Below, piece after piece: positions 47,216 to 57,649 of a stretch of DNA of 64,000 nt. The stretch is from positions 186,001-250,000 of the forward strand of contig JAKSGN010000013.1 of the NCBI GenBank assembly GCA_024180945.1, in the 5' to 3' direction. This DNA comes from Macrophomina tecta. Lineage: Eukaryota > Ascomycota > Dothideomycetes > Botryosphaeriales > Botryosphaeriaceae. The position numbers were made by a program, and so were the translations under genes. Within the stretch, counting starts at the first letter, position 1. Each line of letters begins with the position of its first letter. The notes below the pieces were generated by a model. The model searched no databases and was not told the origin of the DNA. It saw only the letters and a program-made list of their open reading frames with translations.

Positions 47216-50200
47216 GGTGGTAAAGAGCGCGCGAGGGCGCGTGAACGGTTGTGAGGAACGGTTCAGAGGAGGTCCCAGTGTGCGCTGCGCGTGCAAAAGA
47301 TGTTGCGCGTATAAATGACCGGAAAGACCCTGGGGTTATCGAGTGCCGCGGCGGGCAGACTCCACGACGGCGAGCGTGAGAACGAGAGCTCCAAAAATTT
47401 CCCATGACCGTCGGCGAAAAAGTCGCCGACAGCGCGTTTATTGACGCGCGCTAATAAGCGAGGCATGTTTTTAATGCGACGTCAACCCTTTAACCCCTCC
47501 CCTCGGAGGGCATCCCATGCAGCACGACATCATCACAAATTCAGCCTGATGGCATTGCGCTTCGTTCGGCTCTTCACAAAGCTTCTATCCCCCGCAATAT
47601 GAGTCGTTATCAAGTCTGACGGCCGCTTAGTCGGCGATAAAAGTCTTTCCTCGACCGAAGCCCTTAGCCCGACGCAGATGAGCTCGCGAAACACGACTCA
47701 TCCTGGCAGCCATCCGCCTGTGACCGAACCCCCTGGATCCGAACATAATTCGATATGGACAAGTTTAGCTTTATAGACGGCAGCTATCCAAGGGTTCAGC
47801 GGGATAGACTCAAGTACTGTCGGAGGCATCCTTGGGAATGGAAACCTTGACCTCCTGCCGTTTTCCGTCCCGCCACAACCTCCGCACACAACCATGTACG
47901 TGCTGGATGCGTCTATGCTCAGCACTCCGACCGCGCTGTGCTCTATACCCTGCGGCTTGCATATGGTGTTATCCAATACACAAACCGCGGGGTACCTGTG
48001 CTGCCAACGTGGAGATCGTGGGTAATGCTGGTCGATTGGCGAACTAGAACCCTGCATGTATGGACCCTGGAGGGGGAAAAACCATTCCGCTCCGCAATGC
48101 AAATGCACAGATGTGCGGATTGTGACTGGATTTCGGCTGTGCAGCGGATGAAGCGGATGTGCAAGGGGGAGCAACAGTCTGCGTCTGGCCATGAGTGAAG
48201 TCAATAGGGCTCGCTTCAACACGCGTCTCATGTCTCACCACATCTCGGCATGGAAGAACCCTCGATTACGGCGGCTGTGTTGGCGGATAGATAGCATTTT
48301 TCAGGTTTTGAGGGGTGGGGATCAATAACGGATATTGGCAGCAACAAGGCATCCGGTGTTGTGGCTATTGCAGCGTTGCGTGATGACGGGATCGTCGTGG
48401 TTGGTGTGGAGGGATGATCACCGCTCGCGGTGGTCGAGGCTGATCTGCGGGAGACTGGCTTTTCTGGAAACGAGGAGTCATGAGTAACTCTGGCTGCAGC
48501 CATTGGCGCAATAATACGGCGTGCTGTTCGTGTTTCAACGGCACGGCGGTCGACATATCGGTCGGCCACAACAGGATTGGCAAGGCAAGAAATTTTCTGT
48601 TTGATGCGCAGAAGGCAAGGCAGTCGACATGCATGGCGGAGTCAGAGTGACGCTGCAAGAAGCGCTATGTGCCTCCGTCTTTCCGAGACGTTGCCCAGCG
48701 GCGGCTCGGCGATGCCAGTTTGGATAAAAACCCTGAGCTGTGCATTGCATGTGCCGGAGCGGGCTGCTGCTCACGCGTTGGTGGTCGCGCGTTCGGCGCC
48801 ATTTCAGCCACGGACCAATATCGACCACCTTCCGTCCTGAGCGCATCTCCCTTTATGTCGTTATCCCAGCGGGCGGGCCGGCAGGTCGCTGGGTCACCTG
48901 CGTCATCGATCTATCGTATCTCGCTCGCCCCGTCCCTTCTGCTTTCTCGCGTTTTATGCGGAGGCGCAGTCGCAAGACGGCAGGAGATGCGCGCCGTTTC
49001 GAGAGCTCGGCAGCCACTCCGACTAGAATGCGGATGTTTCATGCCACGGAAATGATGCGTTTTGTCTGAACGCGCCTGCTTGGCACGAGCCAGCACTCTG
49101 ACATGCTTCCATCGGGCTGCGCGCTTGGCCTGGATCGCCCGCGGCCTTTGCTGCTCTCGGACATCACTCGTAAGGATTACGCGAGGAAATGGAGAGGGTA
49201 GCCTGCGACGCCGTAGCTTCCCGCCGCGCGCAAATTCTCACGGCAGGAGTGGGGCGTCCGCTGGCAAAGAAACCACGAGAACAGGCAGCGCGCGTCGCAA
49301 GAGGCGGTAAAAATGCCAAAAGACGTTGAGCGAAAATTCTCTGCAGGCGGACGGCGGCGGCGGAGCGGAGCAGGTGATTCTTATCCACCAGCATTGCGGA
49401 TCCTCGTCTTGGACGGGCCCACCGGCCGTCACCGCCTGGCGCCATTATGCAGCACGGCGAACGCACGATACGGTTTGTTCATCTGGTGCATATCTGCCGC
49501 AACCCCATATTACCATGGCTTGCCGCGGCGACACGGAGTCACGCAGGAAATGAAGGAACGCGTCTGACGGATTAGCCGCGGCCGATTGTAGTGCTCAGGA
49601 GACGGCGGCGCGGGTGTGACATCAGACGGGCTGAAGGCTCCAGCAGCGTGAAGAGAGGATCAAGCAAGGGCGGGACCGACGCCGTTCAAATGGAAACCGG
49701 CGGGCCTGGTGATGCTTTCACCGCATCGATCTGCAAGCACACGTTTCCATCGACGCAGCAACCCTGTCACGCGAATCAAACCGCGCCGGATTTGGAGAGT
49801 CTCGCAAGCATTGCGGCGGCCACGCTGAAACCCATCTTCGTACGGGCAGCGGTGCCGGCAAGGGCGCTGCTGCTGCTGCTGCTGCTGTTGCTGTTGCTGG
49901 TGTCCGGAAGGCAGACGGCAAACAGCAATCGATTGGGCTGCAGCAGGTACACGGGGGGGGCGCCAAGGCCGGATGGGCATTTGTGCCAGCGCTGCTGCAC
50001 GCTATGTAGGCAGCTCCGCGAACGGTGACGGTGGAAACCTGGGCAGAGGCGCGCAGGGGAGGTGCAGGGAAGGCGTGGCGGTGGTGGTGCTGGGCTGAGG
50101 AGCCTTACCGCTCGCGGCGCTGGCGTGCCGCGGACAGGGCTGCTCTCAGGCTGGTCCAGCTGTGAGATTGGGCAGGCGCGCTTCGTTAGATCTGGGGTTT

Positions 50201-52751
50201 GCGGACGTGTGTGGTAACGTGCAGCGCGACGCCGGGCTTGGGGCGGGCGCTGATTGACTGCAGCCCCATGGCGCTGGCGACACGCTTCAGAGGGTGTCGT
50301 GTCATTGCTGGCCCGGGGGGCGGCGGAGAGAGGAACGCGTTGAGAGAGCGCAGCGCAGGCGTGGTCTGTGGGCTGCTGGGCTGCTGGACCGTGAGCGGCG
50401 GCGGAGATGAGGTGCGCGCTGCCCCTATGCGCCAGCAGCTGCGGCGTGTTGTGCAGGCTTCTGCTGCCGCCGCTGCTGCTTGGGTGTGGTGGCACGCTGG
50501 AACGCGTTGCTGCTGCTGCACTGGCTCGTCTGGCGTGCGCAGAGCCCGAAGCAGACGGCCGCCAGCCGCGGGCCCACTGGCAGGCGAAAAGCAATGGCGT
50601 TTTGTGCAGCGCTGGCAGCGTGCGGGGATTGGCTGTCGGGCGATGCTGGTGGAGAGCAAGGAACAGCCGCGTCGAAGCAGTTTAGCTTGCACCGAGCGCA
50701 ACGACGAGCCCCATACACGAGTGCAAGTAAGCTCGCCGTACCGATCTCTAACCTTGGCCCTCCGCCAGGCGACGCGAGCGCCCTCAGCCTCTACTCCTCC
50801 TCCTCCACCTCACCTCTCCTTTCCCTCCCCCTCTCCGCCGTCATTCATCCGTCGGCTCTTCAGCGGCCAAAGTCTTAGTGAACGGGGTACGTACGTGCAC
50901 AATTCTGTTCCCTGCCTGCACATCGCCCTCCCATAAGACCTCACCGGCTCGGCTCCCACTGGGCCTCTGCGCAGCCGGCCCTCTACCTCGTTCCCCTACT
51001 CTACGCTACCGCCCTCACCGTACCTCTTCCTCCTCACTCCATCATCACCTCACCCGATCCGTCACACGCTGTCGCTCTGTCCATCAAGACACAGCCCTCT
51101 AATCGCCGTCGAGTGTAGAGCCGGACATCCTCAATCGTCACGATTGACCGCAGCACCCGCCCTCTTCACTGGACCTCCGTCGGCTGTGCATATACTCAAC
51201 CGTGTGTGCATTCGTAAGTGACGCCCGCCGCAACCCTTCTCTCTTTCACGCTCTCTCTCTCCCGCCCTACACTGCCCATCCTGGATCCCTTCTGCCGAAG
51301 ATCGTGCCGCCCGCTGCCGGAGTCTACCACCGCTATCGTTGCACTTCGCGAGACGCCGACGGCCGGACGCTGTTCCGCTTCAATTACCGCCGCATTCGCG
51401 CTCCCGGCACAATTTTGGGACAACTAGTGCGGTGGATGAGGGCAAGTGGGGGGGAAGGTTGCAAATCTGCAAAAGAGTCGGCCCGGGCTCCTCTGGAAGA
51501 CAGCGGCCGGTCGGATGTCGGATGTGGAGCTGGGTCAGCGTCAAAGGGACATATTAGATGCACACCTGGAATCCGTCCAAGACTGGGCGCCGTTGTGTCT
51601 CAGCATTGGCACAGGTATTGTCTGCTCGTCTGAGGGTCACGACCCCTGCCGGACCGTTCAGGAATCTCGACCCTGTGTTCAAGAATTTCTTGACGGTGCC
51701 TTGGCCGCCTCTTATCTGTTTCCCTGGCTTGACTTGTCTTGGAGGTGGTCTCGTCTTTCTCGGTCATTCCTGCGTAACCCTTGGTCCAAGAACCAGGTGC
51801 AGCTGGATTGCGCCGCCCTGGAGTGCTAAGCTTTCCCACGCTGAGGATCGCCCACCGAGAAAAGACGTCGTCATCCACCGCGCTCACTACACGCGTCATC
51901 CATCCACACTTGAATTCATGCAAGCGAGACATTGGCTGACAGTTTCATTTGCCAGAACCTAGTTGAACCCCCTCCTCCCGCGATCTGCCCTTGTCCAGGC
52001 TTCCAGCCCAGCAAGGCAGGCTCTCGACCATCCGGCATCGACTGCTACTCAGGTCGAAGCATTTAACGGTACGCTTTGCCGGCAGCTCCGCCAAGTATTG
52101 TTTAAAATAGCCGTCGCTGATTGGTGTTTCTCGTCTAGACTCGTGGGTTGTCCGACGGGAATTTTCCACATTCCCCAGACTCCTTGACGAGCGTGCCAGA
52201 TCCCCACCCTTCGGCGGACTCGTTAATTCGTGCTCTGCCTCCTGAGAATACCCCTGTGGCGAGCTTGGCCCTTCACAAGACAAAGACTCGATCGCCTTCT
52301 CATTCCGACACTGGATGCCACTTGCAAGGGACACGATTGTTGCTGGTCTTTTAACCATCGCGTCTTCATTTCTTCTAGTAACTACTCTTCACTCCTTAAA
52401 CTAATAATCTAATCCGCAAGGTATGGATAATCTCGGCCTTACATAACCTGTCGCATCGCTAACCGATCGCCCCGCACGTTCCAGGCGTCATTTGAAGGAC
52501 CACCCCCTCCTATATCCGCTCTAAGGTCTCTCTTCGCAGACCTTTGACCGGAAACCTGGACTCCTTCACCCGCCCTACACCAACTAATTTCATTCACTTC
52601 CACGCCTAAGTCAAGGCAGCCACTCTCTAATCAGGTCTCTTCACCGGACTTTACCCTCTCTACCGCGTCACCGCCAGTTGCGTGCACGGTCTTCAGTCTA
52701 TCCAGGAGAACAGACGTCCACTCTTTGCACATCACACAACCTCAGCTCAAC
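47216..52751. other. Long gene-free region upstream of G1 cyclin gene
   Basis: About 5.5 kb without a convincing gene. Many overlapping frames at 47.7-51.7 kb share no family features. A CTG-rich microsatellite lies at 49867-49899. A strongly C/T-rich block at about 50780-50870, followed by about 1.9 kb with short upstream frames and a donor-like GTAAGTGA near 51213, could be the cyclin promoter and a long, perhaps spliced, leader. Confidence 0.5.
49867..49899 (+). repeat. CTG/TTG trinucleotide microsatellite
   Basis: Seven CTG units followed by alternating TTG and CTG. It lies outside any supported gene. Confidence 0.85.
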
Positions 52752-54024
52752 ATGGCCTACCAACAGAACGCCCACCGCTACGGCAACTGCGATAGCTACT
52801 TCGTCGATGAGGATGAAGGGCTCTATGCTATGCGTGCCGAGGCAAGGGAACGTGCTCGGGCAGTGGCTAGGATGCAACAGCGTGCATTGGCGGATGAACT
52901 TTCGAGGATGACAGCGGAGGAGTACCAGGAAGATATCCTGGACCACATGGAGCACATGGAGGTGAGGCGCATTGCCCTTGCCGCCGCTGAAGACAGTGCT
53001 GACCTCACTTGCCAAGGCCGAGACGATGCCAGACGTCAACTCCATTGACATCCAGACCGAGATCCAGTGGTTCATGAGGCCCTATCTCCTCGACTTCCTC
53101 GTCGAAGCCCACGCCGCCTTCCAACTGCTTCCGGAGACTTTGTTCCTGGCTGTGAACCTTCTCGACCGCTACTGCTCCCGCCGAGTTGTCTACAAGCGCC
53201 ACTACCAGCTCGTCGGTTGCGCGGCTCTCCTGATCGCTGCCAAGTACGGTGACCGCAAGGAACGTGTGCCTACCGTTCGGGAGTTGAAGTCCATGTGTTG
53301 CTCGCTCTACGATGATGAAATGTTCACGCAGATGGAGTGGCATGTCCTCCAAACCCTCAACTGGGTTATCGGTCACCCCACCGTGGATTCGTTCTTGCAG
53401 ATCGCCCTTTCCGAGGTCACGTATGACGCCGAAGTTGAGCACATGGCTTGGTACATCAGTGAGATCGCTCTTTTCCACAAGGAGTTTGTGTCGGTCCGCC
53501 CCTCCGTGCTCGCTCGCTCTGCCTTGGCCCTCGCCCGTTGCGTGCTCAGCCGCTCGCAAGCCCGTCAATCTGAGTGGGCTGGCACGTACGATCCTGTTGT
53601 CGTCCTCAACCTCTCCAACCACCTTTACCAGCCTTCGCAGGTCCTCTCAAGGAAGTATGCTTCGATGCACTTGTCTGCGGTCTCTACTACTGTGGAGGAG
53701 TTCCTTCAACGTCAAGCACAGATTGCCCGCCGCAACATCACGCCTCCCACGCCGCCGGCCCTTGAGAACCAGAAGCCCGATGCTGATGGCTACCTTACTC
53801 CGTCGACGCCCCAGAAGAGCCACTATGACGCCGTCATGCAGCACGGTTGCCTCACGCCACCCATCACGCCCGACAACGAATTCGGCGCCGGTAACTATGC
53901 GAAGAACGTACTCCCAAGGCTGTACCCGGTTACTCCCACATCAGCGCCGCAGGAGGCTCCTCAACAGCAGAACCAACCTCAGTACAACTACCAGCAGTAC
54001 CTCCAGCCGCGGTTAGTTCAGTAG
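52752..54024 (+). CDS. G1/S-type cyclin (Cln1/PucA-like)
   Basis: Regulatory partner of the Cdc28/Cdk1 kinase in the G1 or G1/S part of the cell cycle, acting in nucleus and cytosol. Two exons (52752-52961 and 53017-54024, intron 55 nt) give 405 residues. The N-terminal 70 residues are charged and helical (ending YQEDILDHMEHMEAETMPD). The cyclin box follows at about 80-180: IQWFMRPYLLDFLVEAH, LPETLFLAVNLLDRYCSRR, YQLVGCAALLIAAKYGDRKE and ILQTLNWVIGHPTV-like sequence (here VLQTLNWVIGHPTVDSFL). A C-terminal cyclin fold comes next. The tail carries many Thr-Pro sites (ITPPTPP, LTPSTPQK, CLTPPITPD, VTPTSAP) and a Gln-rich end, as expected of unstable G1 cyclins marked by CDK phosphorylation. Confidence 0.93.
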
Positions 54025-56885
54025 ACTGATGGTGTTGGCAGGCTCGAAGATGGACATATGGCGACATAGGTCCATTTCCACCCGGATCTGTCGCATATCT
54101 TCCTTTTCTTGTACCAAAGACCTATGTATGAGCGTCATAGCGTTGCCTTTTTCCCCTCTGCAATTTTTATTTTCTCTACACCTGCATTGCAAGCGTCATC
54201 TGTCTTGGGTCGTTACATTAGTTTGCTTTTGATCTTCAGCATTTCCTTTGTTCATGGAAACACTCACCAGGTGCTTCAATCAACGGGGACGAAGAGCGGT
54301 GGAAGTGGTAAAAGCACAAGAGATGATAGTTTTTGGGATGGATATGGTCGGTGGTTTCCTTGACTTAGCCCATCCCTTTTGGATTAGAAAATTCAAAAGG
54401 GTTGGATTTAATTCTGGGGAACCATGCCGACGAGTTCGTGTGAGATGTCTTTTTTTCCCTTTCAGTGGAGGACTGAAATTGCTGTTTTGTGGGCGAGCTA
54501 AAGACCAAATGCACGCGCACGGAAACTCCTCCCCATTCCGGTGGGCGTAGAGATACCCTTCTTGTTTTACATCTTTTTTCTTTGAAGTTTCAAACTTTTT
54601 CTTCTTTGCGAAGGGAAGTCGGTCGTTGCTGCAAGCATAAACAAAAAGCAGAAAGGTAACATGGAGTGTGCGTGTGTCTGTTTGGTTCGAACGGTAAAGC
54701 TGTGGAGGGGGTTCAAGGGGAAAGGCTCACGCATCAGATTGACAGGCAGGGCTTGAAGGTCCGAGACTTGAGCTTATCACTTTGTATGGTTTGGGAATTT
54801 CTTCTTTCTTTTCGCCGACGCTTTTTTACAAGGCTGAACAGAAACTACAAACGGAAAAAAAACGTAGAAAAATATAATGCTATCAACTTTCGCTCTCACA
54901 AAAAAAAAAAAAAAAAACCAAGGGTTCGCTTCTCGTACATTGGTGCCGCTGCATTTGGAAAACCCGTCATGCCTCTCTGTGCAACTTACTCCTTATCCCC
55001 GAGGCCGCCTTGTCATTTCCCCTATCTTTCTCCCCCGGCTTCTCACAGACCATCTTCTGCGCTCCGGGCGACTCTGTTGGCTTTTTTTTTTTTTTCCTTT
55101 TTGGGGGGGACGGGGAGAGGGAAGGGGCAGGGTGGGCTGGCTGGCGAGCTCCAGGCCGGGTGTGTGAACTTTGACTCTGCTCTTGGCACACGATTAATCC
55201 TTACAGTTATTTGGGCACGGTTTCGGAGTAGCCCTGCTGCTGCCCTCTCGTTCTCATGCTCGCTGTTGCTGCTGCAGCTGCTGCAGCTGCCGGCGCTCTG
55301 CGCGAATTGCGCCCCTATGCAGACAGTCGCGCGCTTTGCATGACGACGCCCACTCCGCGCGCCGTCATCCCGTCACCCTTCCTTCCGTGTTTCGTTTCGA
55401 AGCACCGACGGGGGCTCCGCGCTTATCAGCCAGCTTGCCCCCTCCCCCCGCCGCGGCCCTTCAAAACCGCAGGCGAAGTTTCAAGGAGGTGGTGCATTTT
55501 GCTTATCACTTTTTCCCGTCTCTTTTTGGCCTTGCCGCCGCCGCTGGGAAGCCACAGAGCGAGTGTGTGTGAGACGGAATTAATATGTATGCGTGAGTTG
55601 TGTGTCTCTGCGTGTGTGATCAACGTCTTGCTACTGCTGCTTCTCGCCTGTCAAATCAGCCATTTCCCGCATCCCTGCGCGGTTGTTTCGGATGAGCGCG
55701 GTGCAAAATGCATGCTCGCCTGTCTGTCCATCCCGTTCGTTGGGCCGTCTCACGAGATTTGGGGGCTTTTCACTGCAGGCGCGTGCCTGTGTGTATGTGT
55801 ACTAAAGATAGTACGGTTTTCTTTTTCTTTTTGTTTTTTGGGTTTATTAGACGGGCAAGTTTGTGCATGGAGATGTTCGGATATGGCTGTTTCTTCTTGC
55901 GCTGCGAGTGGGCAGGATGCACAGTCATGGCGGGATGGAAAGGGGAAATGGGATCATGGCTTGAGTTGAGCAAGAGATAAGAGGAGTAAAGAGAGACGTG
56001 CGCAGTCTTCCTTGCAAGTGTCTTGGGGGATTAGTGCGCGTTGAGCGTGGGAGGTGGTTTATGGCTGGGATGCACTGGCTAACGGGGCGAGGTTGAGCTC
56101 AGCTGCAGTGGCGGCAGGGATCATGACTGCTTTGCTCTCTCTCTCTCGCCCGCTCTGCTATCCAGGTGTCGCGGCTGCTGAGCTGGATCGACGCGGTACT
56201 TGGGCTGAGGGCCAGCGACATGCTAGACCAGGCAGAAACTGGTTGCTTGAGCATGGCCGCTTGTCGCTGGATACGGGAGGAGGCGTTTTGAACGCGTTTG
56301 CCTGGGCCGCGTGGGTGCGTCGGTTGTGGTGAGCGGCGAGGGCGCACACGGCAGGGTCGAGTTGGGCGGACAGGGGTTTGCCAGCTGGGCTGGCTGGGGT
56401 GCGCAGTGTGTTCGGATAGCGGGGAATGTTGGTGGAGCGTGGTTGGCTCGGTGGGCGTTGGAGAGAGGAGAGAGTCAGCGGCGCGGCGCAGGGCTGGCTT
56501 TGACTCTGGTTGCTTGATTCCTGCTTGCCCGTCCGCCCGGCTTATTTTGTCATGCTTTTTTGGCCTCCTGTCTTGCTGGAGCCTACGCGGCAGAGACCAG
56601 CGGTCCCGCCGCCAGCGCGCGTACAGGCAAAGAGTGTCTCCGCCAGCCTTGCTGGATATCTATCGCTCCTCCACGCACCTTGGCCTCTTCTCTTTCCTTG
56701 CTGTCCGTCACACCCACGATACTGCCTGCCGGCTGTCCCCGTAGCCACCCCAGCCGTGCCGTCCTCTATCTCGCTCGCACCCGCATTCGCCACGCTCCGC
56801 CGCTCTCGCGCCACTGCCCATCTCCGCCAGCAAGCCACATCACTCCCGCACCCCCCGGAGATTTCGACTGAATTTGCCTCTGAAG
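54025..56885. other. Gene-free region with many homopolymer runs
   Basis: The frame at 54666-55343 is not protein-like. Runs of A (54900-54917) and T (55084-55097) are common. A C/T-rich block at about 56640-56860 precedes the next predicted start and could be its promoter and leader. Confidence 0.45.
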
Positions 56886-57649
56886 ATGCCGCCTGTAAGC
56901 TTTCCCGCACTTTTCCTCCAATCCGCGCCTCCAGCCTGCGTAACCACATGCTCTTTGTCCCCGTCATCCCGTCCTTCTCTCGTCCATACATGCATTCATA
57001 CACAATACAACCCGCATACGCCGCATCCTCTCCAGCTGTACAACCGCCATGGCGCCCCAGCCAGCCACCCACTCTCTGTAGCTCCAACTCATACAATCCC
57101 CATCCCCTTGCCTTCCCAGCCAGCCTCTTGCTCTCCTCGGCCTAGTCCTCTCTTTCCGTTTCGCCTGATCCCGCCCACCTCCCCCGCGGGATCTGCAATG
57201 ATTCATGCATGCGTGCCCGTTGCCACCCCCCGTTGCGCTGCTTTGGTTGACGGTTCGTGCTCTCTCCGTGCCCCCCCTGCGTCCAGCAGCAGCACTTCAA
57301 AGTCGGCCACCCGCCGCCGTACAGCGATGTCGTCGGCCATGCCGGCCCGTCCGCTCCTCGCTCGCACGGGGGTCGAGGGCGACATGAGGGCGAGGGCGGC
57401 GCCGCCGTGTGTCTGCCGCCGTATAGGGATGTGGAAGAGGAGCAGGGCGCCGACGAGGCCGAGGCCGAGGACGGCGGCGCTGCGGCGTATGTGATGCATC
57501 CGCAGGACTTTGAGCAACGGCAGGCGCTTGCGGGGCGGCGGACGGCCGCGGTCAGGCGGTGTTTGGCGAGGAGTTGTGATGGGTCGTTGGCCTTGTTCTT
57601 TCTGGGGTGCGCCGTTGTGGGGTTGCTGCTATGGAGTCGGCTGAGGTGA
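56886..57649 (+). CDS. Predicted tail-anchored protein with two PY motifs
   Basis: Not a family I recognise. The model joins a 9-nt first exon (ATG at 56886, coding MPP, donor GTAAGC at 56895) to 57287-57649 across a 392-nt intron, giving 123 residues. The second exon has no ATG before its conserved-looking part, which is why a spliced start is needed. Visible are PPPYSD (about residue 12) and LPPYRD (about 48), both PPxY-like sites of the kind bound by WW domains of NEDD4/Rsp5 ubiquitin ligases. An acidic stretch (EEEQGADEAEAED) follows. One hydrophobic C-terminal segment, ALFFLGCAVVGLLLW, precedes the basic end SRLR, as in tail-anchored ER/endosome proteins. A role as ligase adaptor is inference. 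Confidence 0.5.

Noticed and set aside
49776..50936. Overlapping frames on both strands of up to 272 codons upstream of the cyclin.
   Set aside because: GC-rich and CTG-repeat-driven sequence with no motif, biased composition and mutual overlap.
54666..55343. Plus-strand frame of 225 codons downstream of the cyclin.
   Set aside because: Contains homopolymer-coded Lys and Phe runs and no plausible domain; probably untranslated DNA.
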